A DNA stretch of 64,000 bases from Tetramitus jugosus (Eukaryota; Heterolobosea; Eutetramitea; Acrasida; Vahlkampfiidae): assembly GCA_937625935.1 (NCBI GenBank), contig OW569366.1, positions 310,001 through 374,000 of the forward strand, in the 5' to 3' direction. The stretch's first letter is position 1; each line of letters starts with the position of its first letter. This document shows, piece after piece, positions 50,972 to 61,271 of the stretch. Under the pieces are notes generated by a model that searched no databases, was not told the DNA's origin, and worked only from the letters and a program-made list of their open reading frames with translations. Made by a program: the position numbers and the translations under genes.

Positions 50972-52087
50972 ATGACCATTCTAAAGAACACTCGTGTACT
51001 TCTCGTGAGCAGACCAACTGGAAATCCAACCAAGGACAACTTCAAGATTGACGATCAGAGCACTGTTGACACTGAATCCTTGAAAGAGAATGAAATCCTT
51101 GTCAAGACTCATTATCTTTCATTGGATCCCTATCTGTTGATGCCAATGGGCAAAGCCGGTGTTCACGGGGTCAAGGTTGAAAATCAGAGTTCCTATCCAT
51201 TGAAACAATTCAAGGGTGCCATGAATGTGACCGATCTGGGTGATTGTTTTGGTGGACGTGGTGTGGGTCGTGTTATTGCCTCAAAACACGACTCTGTGTC
51301 TGTTGGTGACTGGGTAGCTGCGGATTGGGGATGGCAAGAGTATGCCCTGTTCAATGTCAACGAGGAATTTACATTTGAGAAATTGGAGAGTGAAATCTTT
51401 GGTAGTGGACAGGTTTCTCTTTCTACGGCTCTAGGTATTTTGAGTGTGTCTGGTTCTCATGCCCTGTGGGGATACAACTTTTGTGAAGCAAAGCCTGGAC
51501 AGACAATGGTGATTAGTGCTGCAGGAGGCAACATTGGCATCATTGTGAGTCAATTGGCAAAACTGAACGGAGTTAGAGTCGTTGGAATTGCAGGAGGAGC
51601 TGACAAGTGTGAAAAATTGAAGAAGGAATTGGGTATTGATGCTGTTGTAGACTATAGACAAGGTAATAACGATGTACAAAAGTTGACTGAATTGATTCGC
51701 GAAGCATGTCCAAACGGAATTGATGCTTATTTTGACAATGTAGGAGGAATCGTAACCAATGCAGTTGATAATGTGATCAACGAGAATGCACATGTGTACA
51801 TCTGTGGTGCTGTATCTCAGTATGCTCATGGACAGCCTGTCCAAGTTGCTCCCAGAAGTGCTGGTATTTACAAGGAGAAGAATGTGGTTGTTACAACGTG
51901 CATGACTGCAGACTACATCTCCAAGATTCCAGAAGCAAGAAAGGAGTTGTTTGCATTGATAAAGGAGGGCAAATTGAGACCTGTCGAATGGATTGTTGAT
52001 GGTATTGAGAATACACCTGCTGCGTTCGTTGACATGTATGGTGGCAAGAATTTTGGAAAATCTCTCATCAAGGTGTTTAGCGAGTAA
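50972..52087 (+). CDS. NADP-dependent medium-chain oxidoreductase (prostaglandin reductase/alkenal reductase type)
   Basis: One exon; I start at ATG 50972 (MTILKNTRVLL), giving 371 residues, because this is where the family begins. A frame from 50816 could add 52 residues. Markers: NEILVKTHYLSLDPYLLMPMG, GRGVGRVIAS, VSVGDWVAADWGWQEYAL, STALGILSVSGSHALWG, the cofactor loop VISAAGGNIGIIVSQLAKL, GGADKCEKLKKELGIDAVVDYR, GIDAYFDNVGG, and the C-terminal GGKNFGKSLIKV. Zinc ligands of classical alcohol dehydrogenases are absent, as in PTGR1/2 and CurA. It reduces the double bond of alpha,beta-unsaturated carbonyls and helps to detoxify reactive aldehydes in the cytosol. Confidence 0.92.
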   Translation: MTILKNTRVLLVSRPTGNPTKDNFKIDDQSTVDTESLKENEILVKTHYLSLDPYLLMPMGKAGVHGVKVENQSSYPLKQFKGAMNVTDLGDCFGGRGVGRVIASKHDSVSVGDWVAADWGWQEYALFNVNEEFTFEKLESEIFGSGQVSLSTALGILSVSGSHALWGYNFCEAKPGQTMVISAAGGNIGIIVSQLAKLNGVRVVGIAGGADKCEKLKKELGIDAVVDYRQGNNDVQKLTELIREACPNGIDAYFDNVGGIVTNAVDNVINENAHVYICGAVSQYAHGQPVQVAPRSAGIYKEKNVVVTTCMTADYISKIPEARKELFALIKEGKLRPVEWIVDGIENTPAAFVDMYGGKNFGKSLIKVFSE

Positions 52088-52463
52088 TAAACAATCATGT
52101 AACTATTAGATTCAGTATCGTGTCGTGGCATTCCTGTCTATCAAATAAAAATGCGGTTTATCGGATAACCGATAACGAAAGGAGTCCAACAATCAGGACT
52201 CATTGTATTCCACACAACACACCCTAAAACAGACAACATTCGTGCACACGCACCAGGAATTCGCATCCTGATGCTCCCGAAAAACGAATCGAACCCATTC
52301 CCTAAAAATATCCAATAGCTAAACACATGGTTGTGCACAGAAGAGAGCAATTTTTTATTAACCAACAACACAAAAACACCAAGTCGAGTTCCCATCAGAA
52401 CCCCATCAAACAACAACAAGGTGAACCAATCCCACAGAAGCTGAAACAACAGACAAAGCAACC
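52088..52463. promoter_or_regulatory. Spacer upstream of the prolyl 4-hydroxylase gene
   Basis: Between two plus-strand genes. A minus-strand frame at 52141..52461 is Phe/Leu/Trp-rich and has no family features. The direct string ATCGGATAACCGATAACGA near 52158 contains an imperfect repeat (TCGGATAA / CCGATAA). I see no gene. Confidence 0.35.
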
Positions 52464-53540
52464 ATGATCATTCCAATGGCCAATTCACCGGCCACCAGTT
52501 TCTTCTCTACAAACACCTCACCTCGAGGTGATTATGGCTCCTCTCCACTACTCAAGAAGAGCCGAAAGAGTAGTCCCACAAGTGCAGTTGCCAAACAATT
52601 GACTCAGTTGTACTATAGGAGACCTGCGCTTCTCATCTGTTTGTCTCTCTTGGTTTTTGCTTCGATTGTGCTTTGTTTGAAGCGATTTAGTGGTGCGAAG
52701 CGCTCGTCAGCTACGGCTGATTTGCTTGCGAGTGATCTGACTATTGAAAATTCAAGAACAGAAAGGTTGTCTGCTGCCGGTGGTCGTTCTCTCGTTGACC
52801 CATCGACGTACATGACTCAACTCAGTTGGTCTCCGCGCATCTTTCAATTCAAGAATTTCTTGACTCCGGAAGAGTGTGACCGTATCATTGATATGGCAAA
52901 AAAACGTCTCAAGTTGTCCACGCTCTACGCCGGATCGGGCAACTTTGCAGATGATAAGACACGCTCCAGTCAGGACATGTTTTTTGACCCTTCGGAAACC
53001 GCTTGGATCGATGAGAGAATTGCAAGAGCGACGCGAATTCCTGCCTCTCACGGAGAATCTCTAACGGTGATTCACTACGGTCCAACACAGCAATATCTAC
53101 CACATTTTGACTACTTTGCTCCGAATCAGGACGCGAGCACGGATCAGCTCTTGGAAACGTATGGTAATCGTATTGCGACATTTATCATGTACTTGAACGA
53201 TTTACCAGAGGGAGCAGGAGGTGAGACAAAGTTTCCTCGTTCCAACACAGCTATCAGACCAAAGAGAGGAGATGCTGCCTTCTTTTATAATTTGTTGCCT
53301 GATGGCACTCCTGATCCAATGTCACTTCACACGGGTAGCCCTGTGATTCACGGAGAGAAGTGGATTGCCACAAAGTGGATGAGAGAGAAGAAGTGGCAAT
53401 ACACGGAAGACTATGTGCCAACGTTTGGAACACCAGCAAAGGACGTTGACAAGAAAAATCCTGTAAATGCCGGTTATGTGCCCACTTTTGGCACTGCTGC
53501 CAAGGACATTCCTAAGGAACAACAAGTCCCCAAGCAATAA
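52464..53540 (+). CDS. Prolyl 4-hydroxylase-like 2-oxoglutarate/Fe(II) dioxygenase, type II membrane protein
   Basis: One exon of 358 residues. A basic cytosolic tail precedes a signal anchor at about 53-70 (PALLICLSLLVFASIVLCL). The catalytic domain at about 115-310 contains RIFQFKNFLTPEECDRIID, KTRSSQ, the iron ligands His-x-Asp in YLPHFDYF and the distal His in SPVIHGEKW, with the 2-oxoglutarate-binding Lys two residues after that His-Gly. ATFIMYLNDLPEGAGGETKFP is the standard core strand. It hydroxylates prolyl residues on secreted or wall proteins in the ER/Golgi. The C-terminus is an unusual duplication, YVPTFGTPAKD and YVPTFGTAAKD about 23 residues apart. Confidence 0.9.
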   Translation: MIIPMANSPATSFFSTNTSPRGDYGSSPLLKKSRKSSPTSAVAKQLTQLYYRRPALLICLSLLVFASIVLCLKRFSGAKRSSATADLLASDLTIENSRTERLSAAGGRSLVDPSTYMTQLSWSPRIFQFKNFLTPEECDRIIDMAKKRLKLSTLYAGSGNFADDKTRSSQDMFFDPSETAWIDERIARATRIPASHGESLTVIHYGPTQQYLPHFDYFAPNQDASTDQLLETYGNRIATFIMYLNDLPEGAGGETKFPRSNTAIRPKRGDAAFFYNLLPDGTPDPMSLHTGSPVIHGEKWIATKWMREKKWQYTEDYVPTFGTPAKDVDKKNPVNAGYVPTFGTAAKDIPKEQQVPKQ

Positions 53541-53993
53541 TAATTATTGTCATTGTATCATACATTCAACAACCAACCGTTCTCCTTCTGATGTCCTCGC
53601 GATCGAATCTCTCCGGACTCGTGAATATTCGTTGTCAGAACGGATCACAAACCGAAGGCTCGAAGGACGAGCGAGTGTGTGAGAATCCCGAACGGAAATC
53701 TGTAGTTCCTCAAGGAACACACCAGATTCAAGGAAAAATCGAATAGCCTGGTGGTCATAAAAACGCTCATTCTGTTCACACACCACCAGTTGAATTCAAC
53801 AAACAACAAACACAACAACAACCAACGACCAACCCAACCAAAAGCAACCTCCTCCAACAAGGCTCTAGTAATCGGTCTCATCTTACTATCAACACAACCT
53901 GTTGCTTCAAACTCATACTCCACACACCACCAGAGAACCAAACGCCCCACTCAAGCCAAGATCCCAAATTTTTTTCCAATCCCGACAACAAAA
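53541..53993. promoter_or_regulatory. Spacer and CA-rich leader before the small repeat protein
   Basis: The right half (53780-53990) is rich in AAC/CAA/CCA, typical of 5' leaders in this genome, and ends AACAAAAATG. Open frames in the left half have no protein character. I see no RNA gene. Confidence 0.4.
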
Positions 53994-54320
53994 ATGAACG
54001 CCACAACAAGCTCCATCGTCAGACTCACCGCCAGAAGAATCGTCGCTAAACCAGCCGTTGAAACTTCCTCCTTCCAGAGAATTGTTCTCATCAATGAAAT
54101 GTCAAGAAAAATGCAAGAAAAAGCAACAGCAGTTGCTCAAAGCAATGTCGCCAAGAGCATGAGCTTCAACGACAACACATCATTCAAGAGAATGGTGCTC
54201 ATCAATGAGATGGGAAGAAACATGGAACAAAAGGCAAAGCAAGTTCCATCAAGAACCTTGACATCGTCATTTGCTCAAACTCAACAAACAGTTGCCAAAG
54301 CAGAGAGAACAAGTGCATAA
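53994..54320 (+). CDS. Small protein with a duplicated 19-residue motif, possibly mitochondrial
   Basis: One exon of 108 residues. The start at 53994 is chosen for its AACAAAA context; an open frame from 53751 upstream is CA-rich leader. Residues 1-20 (MNATTSSIVRLTARRIVAKP) are Arg/Ser/Thr-rich without acidic residues, like a mitochondrial presequence. The rest is a tandem of SFQRIVLINEMSRKMQEKA (26-44) and SFKRMVLINEMGRNMEQKA (63-81), each a predicted amphipathic helix, spaced 37 residues. I recognise no family; the regular repeat and good codon use argue that it is a real gene. Confidence 0.6.
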   Translation: MNATTSSIVRLTARRIVAKPAVETSSFQRIVLINEMSRKMQEKATAVAQSNVAKSMSFNDNTSFKRMVLINEMGRNMEQKAKQVPSRTLTSSFAQTQQTVAKAERTSA

Positions 54321-54596
54321 AAATGCTCATCTAGGAAACCAATAAAACACTTAGGAAAATTTTGACATACAGAAGCTTATTGTGTTGTGCGTTGCTCGCT
54401 AACAACTTGATTGTTCATCAATCTCCGATTTGAAAAAAACCGCGAAATTACAAAACCGACTTCAATTGGTCAATTGAATCCACAAATTCGCTTTTTCACA
54501 CAAATTCCACCGACTGTTGAATCCCCCAACACAAAAGCTTCCAGCTTCAACACAACAACAACGGAAAAAAACAAAAACTCATTCACACCCACAACA

Positions 54597-57158
54597 ATGG
54601 ACCCAACCACAACCACCACCACCACCATCAACAACAACGACCACCATCAAAATTCCGATGAACCACCAATGAAGAAACCAAAATTGGATTCTGTTGAAAT
54701 TTCAACTGAAAACAATGATAATAACAACAACAACAACAACAACAATAGAAGAAACAACAAGAGAAACAAAAAAAAGAAGCATCAACCAAAGAGATCAAAC
54801 GAATGGAAACAAGACTCCAGCAACATGTGGGTCCAAGTACGTGAACGCTCCAACAATCTCCTTGAAAAGTACTATGACTTGCAATTTAAGGACACTATAC
54901 CGAATTGGAACGAAGAGAGAGAGGCATTTTTCATTGCATTGAAGACTCCTTTGCCTCAAACTTTCCGTATCTCTGAGGCAATTGAACCAGCTGTTCATGA
55001 TCAAATTCGTCAACGTATTGAGAATGAATTTGTTCCTGATATTGCATCTGTTTTGATTGAGGATGAAGTAGAGGATGATTCTGAAGAACAGACTAGTGAT
55101 GCTACTGTTGCTGCTGCTGCTGCTGTTGAAAATGATGGTGCAATTGATGAAAAGAAGCGAATTATGAAAAAGGTGATTAAAAAGGTGGAGCCTCCAAAGC
55201 CTATTCAATGGTATCCAAACAATACTGGTACAGAAACCGCTTCAAAGTTCCAAACGAGAAACTCTGCATGGTACTTTGGTGTTTCAAAGGCACTCTTGAG
55301 AAAGAATACGACATTGCAAAAGTTTAGAGCATTTTTGATGTCTCAGACGGAACGTGGTAACATTTCTAGACAAGAGGAAGTCAGTATGATTCCACCAATG
55401 TTCTTCTTCTCTGGTATGAAACCAGAGGATCGTGTGTTGGACATGTGTGCCGCACCAGGAAGCAAAACGGCTCAATTGGTTGAGATGCTCTCTGCCAGTT
55501 CACGAAAGTATGGCAGACCAATCTCTGGTTATGTCGTTGGTAATGACAATGACGTCAAGCGTGCCTATCTGTTGGTTCATCAGATGCAAAGACTTGCTGA
55601 CATTTTCCCCTACATTTTGATTACGAATCATGATGCCACACAGTATCCACTGCTCAAGATTAATGGTCAAAAGCAAAAGTTTACCAAGATTTTGTGCGAT
55701 GTCATGTGTACTGGTGATGGTACATTGAGAAAGTCTCCTGACTTGTGGAAGAGATGGAAACCAAATTTGGCTTGGGCATTGCACGACTTGCAAATCAAGT
55801 GTGTCACTCGTGCTTTTGACATTCTTGAAGTCGGTGGAACAATTGTCTATTCTACTTGTTCTTTGAATCCAATTGAAGATGAAGCTGTTGTTGCTGAGAT
55901 TATTCGTCAAACCAATTACAACTTGGAATTGGTTGATGCATCCAAGGAATTACCAAATCTCAAGTACAGCCCTGGAATGACTCATTGGACTGTGACCAAC
56001 TCAAAGTCTGAGCCTGTTGCACTGGAGCAATATCAAGACTTCTTCAAGTTGAGCATCAATGAACAGGAGAGATACAAGGAGAAGTTGTCACCAAAGATTA
56101 CCAAGAGCATGTTCCCACCTTCCGAGGAGGAGATTAAGAGAATGAACTTGCACTATGGTATGAGATTGTTGCCAAACAGAATGGATACTGGTGGATTCTT
56201 TGTCGCTGTTTTTAAGAAGGTTGGTGATATCGAAAAGAAGGTCAATGCATCAGCATCCACCCCTGCCACAACCACTACCTCTGAATCCACTGCTACAACT
56301 GAATCCACTACTCCTGCAGCTGCTTCCGATAAGATGGAAGACGTTGCAGAAGAAGAGACTCTATCAAAGGAATTGATTAAAAAGTACAAGGGTAAGGCCA
56401 CTCAAAACGAGCAGTTTGTCCCTGCTAATGAGAAGGTATTGGAGCGTGTCTACAACTATTACTCAATTGATAAGAACTTGATTCCTCCTGAGCAAATGAT
56501 TATCAGAGTGTCTGAGGCAGCACAAGAAAGCGGCCACACCACTGTGGATACCATTACTGACGACGACATTAAGAAGATTTACTACGTGTCCAAGGGTGTT
56601 CGCGATATCATTGCAGCTAATGCCACACAAAACAAGTGGAAGATCATTAACTTAGGTGTGCGCATGTTTGAAAGAAAGAAGTCAACTGACTTTATGCCAA
56701 GGGAGTGTCCATTTAGATTCACTCAGGACTTTGCTGATCAATTCGCCAGTGCTCTCGGTGGAGAAAGAGTCATCAAGTTGCACAAGGACGATTTCATCAC
56801 CTTTATCAAGCAATTGACCACACTGACCGAGGATATCAAGGCAGAGAAGGTCAGAGAACAAATCAAGGGACTCAGTGGAGGTAGTGTGATTGTAGAGTAC
56901 GTTCCAGATGTCCAGAACGAGACCACAACTGGTATCTTTATTGCTGCATTGAAGACTCAAAACAATTTGATGAGACATTGCTCCAGAGAACATGTCAGAG
57001 CTATTGTGTACAGAGTTGATCCAAGCTTGGAATTGGAGGAGCACGACAAGCCAAACATTCCAAAGCAGAGGAAGAATAAGCAACTCAAGAGGAAGCTTGC
57101 TCAAAAGGCAGCTGCCGAACAAGCCACAAAATCCGAAGAAATTATTCCACAAGAGTAA
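54597..57158 (+). CDS. NSUN2: tRNA (cytosine-5-)-methyltransferase, NSUN2/Trm4 type
   Basis: One exon of 853 residues from ATG 54597, the only ATG before the conserved body. An Asn/Lys/Arg-rich head of about 75 residues (nuclear or nucleolar type) precedes EKYYDLQFKDTIPNWNEE. The Rossmann methyltransferase shows GNISRQEEVSMIPPM, motif I DMCAAPGSKTAQLVEML, NDNDVKRAYLLVHQMQRL, the catalytic pair CDVMCTGDGTLRKS (Cys in motif IV, usually PCSGDGT) and YSTCSLNPIEDEAV (motif VI). Then NRMDTGGFFVAVFKK and a PUA-like C-terminal region (KIYYVSKGVRDII, KIINLGVRMFERK) as in human NSUN2. It makes m5C in several tRNA positions. A Thr/Ser/Ala-rich linker separates the catalytic and C-terminal domains. Confidence 0.95.
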   Translation: MDPTTTTTTTINNNDHHQNSDEPPMKKPKLDSVEISTENNDNNNNNNNNNRRNNKRNKKKKHQPKRSNEWKQDSSNMWVQVRERSNNLLEKYYDLQFKDTIPNWNEEREAFFIALKTPLPQTFRISEAIEPAVHDQIRQRIENEFVPDIASVLIEDEVEDDSEEQTSDATVAAAAAVENDGAIDEKKRIMKKVIKKVEPPKPIQWYPNNTGTETASKFQTRNSAWYFGVSKALLRKNTTLQKFRAFLMSQTERGNISRQEEVSMIPPMFFFSGMKPEDRVLDMCAAPGSKTAQLVEMLSASSRKYGRPISGYVVGNDNDVKRAYLLVHQMQRLADIFPYILITNHDATQYPLLKINGQKQKFTKILCDVMCTGDGTLRKSPDLWKRWKPNLAWALHDLQIKCVTRAFDILEVGGTIVYSTCSLNPIEDEAVVAEIIRQTNYNLELVDASKELPNLKYSPGMTHWTVTNSKSEPVALEQYQDFFKLSINEQERYKEKLSPKITKSMFPPSEEEIKRMNLHYGMRLLPNRMDTGGFFVAVFKKVGDIEKKVNASASTPATTTTSESTATTESTTPAAASDKMEDVAEEETLSKELIKKYKGKATQNEQFVPANEKVLERVYNYYSIDKNLIPPEQMIIRVSEAAQESGHTTVDTITDDDIKKIYYVSKGVRDIIAANATQNKWKIINLGVRMFERKKSTDFMPRECPFRFTQDFADQFASALGGERVIKLHKDDFITFIKQLTTLTEDIKAEKVREQIKGLSGGSVIVEYVPDVQNETTTGIFIAALKTQNNLMRHCSREHVRAIVYRVDPSLELEEHDKPNIPKQRKNKQLKRKLAQKAAAEQATKSEEIIPQE

Positions 57159-57352
57159 AGCTTTTCCATTTTAGATGCATTCACCCTCCTTCCCCAATGA
57201 TTGTTCTCATCGAAAGCTACACAGTTTGACTTCTCAGGGCGGCGGATGATTCGTAAATTAGGAAACGTTAAAACCGGCGCGAACACTGAGAAAAGTTTTA
57301 TTCTTCGTTGTGTGTGGCATTGCGAATCTCACCAATAGATCCTTATAGTTGA

Positions 57353-59053
57353 ATGTACAATAGCTCTCCATCCATCCATGAGCTGATCACTCGCAGGGGA
57401 CCATCGGTCAGGTACTCTTCCTCTGAGAGAACAACCTCAAAGAGGCCTTCCACTCCAAAATCCTCCATAAGAAAGAGTAGTAATGGTCTCAGTACATCTT
57501 ACAATGAAATCCCAGCTCTACTTCCTTCTAGTTCTGTGAATTTTGCTTCAGCTCCACCCACTTCTAGAGCAGACAGCCATATAGAGGATCAGTACATTAA
57601 GAATCTTCAACAACAGGTTCAGTTTCTGGAGATGGAGCTGGACTTGCAAAAGAAGGTTGGTGAGCAAGTGAAAGAACAAATATTACAAGATGCAAAACCT
57701 TTAGAAGAGTCAATGCATGAACTGAAGCTAGCATTCATTCAAAAGGAGCAAAAATTTGACAACGAACTGAAGCAGTACAAGGACAGGATAGTAGAGTTGG
57801 AGAAGGCACTTGAAGGCAAAGATGCCGAGGCAGAATCCTTGCGAGATCAACTACGGAAAATGAAAATGGATTTTGATGACCAGATCATGAAAGTCACCTA
57901 CGAATACTCTGGGAAAGTTGTCTCGATGGAAAAGACCATTCGAATGTTAACAGAGGAATTAGATCGAGAGCGAAATATGGTACAGAGAGACCTATCGACG
58001 AGATTAAATGATTATATGCAAGAAACCATGGAGATTTCAGCTCAACTTAAGTCCTACAAGTCAACCACCGAGGATCTTACGAACCAAGTAACGAATTTGG
58101 AGAATGAAGTGGAAGGATGGAAGACAAAGAGCGGTCAACAACAAGAACGTTTAGTAGCTATGGAACAATCAGATAAAAGCGATAGAGAAGCTCTAATGAA
58201 TTCTGAGAAAAAGTACGAAGATTTGAAGGCAGAAACATCTCAACTCAAATTAACGCTCAAACAATTGGAGTTCGACAAGGAGCAACTTCAATCAATTCGA
58301 GACAAAATGGAGAAGCATATCCAAGGGATGATGAACAAACAAGTTGAGTCAGAATCTCATATCGATATGTTGAAACACAAGGTAACTTCCGTTGAAACGC
58401 AGCGAGATCGATTGCAGAAGGAATTGGCGAACCTTCAACAGCAAATGGAGTCAGCAAAGTTGTATGAGAAGGGCTTCGAATTGGAAAAGGAACAGATAAA
58501 GAAAAAGTACAATGATGTGGATACAAGATTGAGATTAGTTGATAAGGAATTCTCAGCTCTTCAATTGAAATACAAATCTTCTCAGATAGATGTCGAAGAT
58601 TTGCAACGCGATTACAATCTAGCACGAAAGCAAATTGGAACATTAAATAAGGAGAATGAGGAACTAGCATCTCAACACCGCCTTGTGGATGACAGGTTGA
58701 AACAGTTCATGATCAGAGATGAGAAGCGACAAACTGCCTATGAGGAACTGTTTGATCAAGTCACGAAGCTAAAGGCAGAGAACAGAAAGTACCGGAAACA
58801 ACTGAAACTAAGTGGACTGCTTAGTGGCTTGCTTCGTTCAGGTGAACTTCAAACAATCATGAACACCAACATGAATGTGGCCTCGAAAATCAATGATATG
58901 ATCAGTACAATGAAGGAAGATACCGATATGGACTTGTCAGACATTGATCTTGCAAATGTTAACGTGGATACAACGTCGACCAAGAGTGAAAACCCAGTCA
59001 AACGGAAATCCTTTGGAGAATGGATTGCAGAACAAAAGCCCTCACAAAAATAA
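57353..59053 (+). CDS. Long coiled-coil protein
   Basis: One exon of 566 residues. The first 75 residues are Ser/Thr/Arg-rich and disordered. From about residue 80 to 490 the chain is one nearly continuous coiled coil, starting with EDQYIKNLQQQVQFLEMEL, a pattern that I know from cilia- and centrosome-related coiled-coil proteins, though I cannot name the orthologue. The last 70 residues are short helices and Asp/Ser-rich linkers ending SFGEWIAEQKPSQK. No enzymatic or membrane motif is present. It is convergent with the RhoGAP gene, 54 bases between stops. Confidence 0.75.
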   Translation: MYNSSPSIHELITRRGPSVRYSSSERTTSKRPSTPKSSIRKSSNGLSTSYNEIPALLPSSSVNFASAPPTSRADSHIEDQYIKNLQQQVQFLEMELDLQKKVGEQVKEQILQDAKPLEESMHELKLAFIQKEQKFDNELKQYKDRIVELEKALEGKDAEAESLRDQLRKMKMDFDDQIMKVTYEYSGKVVSMEKTIRMLTEELDRERNMVQRDLSTRLNDYMQETMEISAQLKSYKSTTEDLTNQVTNLENEVEGWKTKSGQQQERLVAMEQSDKSDREALMNSEKKYEDLKAETSQLKLTLKQLEFDKEQLQSIRDKMEKHIQGMMNKQVESESHIDMLKHKVTSVETQRDRLQKELANLQQQMESAKLYEKGFELEKEQIKKKYNDVDTRLRLVDKEFSALQLKYKSSQIDVEDLQRDYNLARKQIGTLNKENEELASQHRLVDDRLKQFMIRDEKRQTAYEELFDQVTKLKAENRKYRKQLKLSGLLSGLLRSGELQTIMNTNMNVASKINDMISTMKEDTDMDLSDIDLANVNVDTTSTKSENPVKRKSFGEWIAEQKPSQK

Positions 59054-59107
59054 ATAACTTATTGTACATTTATAAAAAGTTGGCATTGATTGCTATGATT
59101 ATGATGC

Positions 59108-60765
59108 TTAGTTGCGCGCTGGCTTCCTAGGAGGGGGCAATGGCTTTGTTGGATTTGCTTCGACAGTTCGCAGAGTCACAGGATCAGCATGATGATTGTC
59201 ATTATTGAAATGAGACAGTTTCTGATCAACTTCCACCAGGAATGCTCCAGAGGCACGAGGAACAGGCAAACTGGCTCGAGATCCTCGAGGACTCTGAGGT
59301 GGAGGTGTAGGCAACACTCGCTTATCTCCCGTCACTGGAGATGTAGGCAATGACTGTGGTGCCAACCTGAATTGTGAAATCGAGGAAGAAGAAGATGACG
59401 ACGACGATGCCGATGCCGACGATGACGAAGATGCTGATGCTGGAGGCCACCTTGGTGGAGGCAACACTGAATTCACACCACCCACATTTTGCTTAATCAT
59501 TGCTGATTTGCGAGGTGGTGGAACAGGCTTTGATTCCATGACTGGCGAAGAAATTTCGTGCCTTGTCGTGGGAGTACTTGGGAGTGGCAACGGTCTCGTT
59601 GGCGAAGTCACTGCATACGGTGAGGGATAATGCACCGTATCCGTTGATTCTTTGGAGGGAGGAACAATGGTCAGTGGTCTTGATGGAGTCGATGGCAACA
59701 CACGTTGTTGTTGTTGTTGTCTCATGGAAGCTTGATAATCTTGTTCTTCATCTTGTTCTGCTTCTTCACTGTCATCTTCATCTTCGTCATCGTCATCAGA
59801 GCTATGAGCATTGCTACTGCGACTACCACCAGTAGCTGAGCTATGACTGGCTTGTTGACGATGACCTACACCTTTGGCAGGCCTTAGCTCTTCCTCTTCC
59901 AAGTCATCACCACTCTCAAAGATCAACTCATACTCTTCAATCAATGTTTTCATGAGTCCGTTGGCGTGTGGTGAGTCACTCATCATGGTCACTAGCTCGT
60001 CGCCCTTGGGTCTCAATAAATTTGGCGCGAAAACAATGGCCAAATTGGATGAAGTCATCTTGTTGATGGATGCGAATTGCATGACATGGTGCAGGAATTT
60101 GCACAATGTTCTTAGCAGTTGCATGTTTCTTCGAGGGAGAAACCGCAGAACTTTTTTAATGACGATGATACGAGTTTCTCTATCAGGAACACCTATTTAT
60201 TTTTGAGTTGTTAGTCATTGTAAACTTTTGTATTCATTGGCAGTTGACTGCCTCGGAGAAAAGACATGAAGCACAAAAAAGGCGCCAAAAAGCTAGGCAG
60301 AAAAAGCTTTTTGACTTGTCTCTCATGAGAGAAAAGAAGATAGATATGGTGGAAATGAAAAAAAAACATACCATGTGCAGCAATAAACATATCATAGTGA
60401 TCAAACGTCAACAACGGTTCTGCCATCTCTCTAAAATACATTTTGAACAGACCAGCTACATTATTCACATTATTCTTTGCAATTTCATTGATTGTTAAAC
60501 GACTCATTGCTTCTTTATCATCATTGAGCATTTGTTTGGTACGATTGATGTGAGTGACGTCGCCAGAGACACGAAACAGACCCTCTTGTGTGATGTTGTC
60601 CTCTTCAGACATGTATTCTATGCTTTGAAGCACAAAAGGATGAATTTGCTCTGTGATGAAACCACCAAACATTTTTTCATTTTGTTGTTGAGTGCTGGTG
60701 CTACTGCTACTGGACTTGGATGAGCTCTTCTTGCCCTTCTTGAGCTTTTTAAAAGTGCTTTTCAT
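59108..60765 (-). CDS. RhoGAP domain protein
   Basis: Two exons, 60765..60372 and 60192..59108, give 492 residues; the 179-base intron (donor GTATGTTT) joins FIAAHG to VPDRETRIVIIKKVLRFLP. A Lys/Ser-rich N-terminal tail is followed by the GAP fold at about 35-225: arginine finger GLFRVSGD, then VAGLFKMYFREMAEPLL, NMQLLRTLCKFLHHVMQFA and NLAIVFAPNLLRP. The C-terminal half is disordered, with Asp/Glu runs, polySer, polyGln and many Pro-rich motifs (PPPRKSA, PPPRKPA, PLPPPRKP), likely SH3 ligands. It stimulates GTP hydrolysis by Rho/Rac/Cdc42-type GTPases and so would act on actin and motility. Confidence 0.93.
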
Positions 60766-61271
60766 TTGTCAAAAAAAAAGAGCCTTTTTGTCAATGTTGT
60801 ATGTGTGGATGGATGATGATGATGCGTGTTGTTGTGCCGTTCGTCGTTCGTTGTTTGTTGTTCGCGGCGAAGATGGGTTTTGTTTGCGACAGACAGTGTG
60901 TTTTGTCTTTTTGGGTGTCAAGAAGGTCGACTTTGTTCTCTTGGGATATTTTTTGTCGAGAGTTCTTCGTTGAAATGGAAAATGGGGATGAAGAAATACA
61001 CGCCCAATGTTTGCACTTGTTCGCAGTGATAAGGAAGAAGGATTGCACAGTGATCTTGAATCAGATTGGCAATGAATCAAAACAACAAAATCAATTCCTT
61101 TTCCTTCCTATAAAATACTGCAGTTGACAGCTGCCAAAAAATAAATATATGGTTTTTTGAGGAATTGTTAGCTGTACTTGAGCGAACAGTCACAAACCGT
61201 TCGGAGATTTCAGGTCAGCCATCGTATGTCAAAAAATTGTAAATTGATATGAGTGATGTGTATTTGAGTGA
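60766..61271. promoter_or_regulatory. Spacer holding the RhoGAP promoter
   Basis: Both flanking genes are on the minus strand, so this contains the RhoGAP promoter and the 3' end of... the 7TM gene lies to its right and ends at 61272, so its transcript terminates here. A plus-strand frame from ATG 60975 (about 50 codons) has no family features. I see no RNA gene. Confidence 0.35.
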
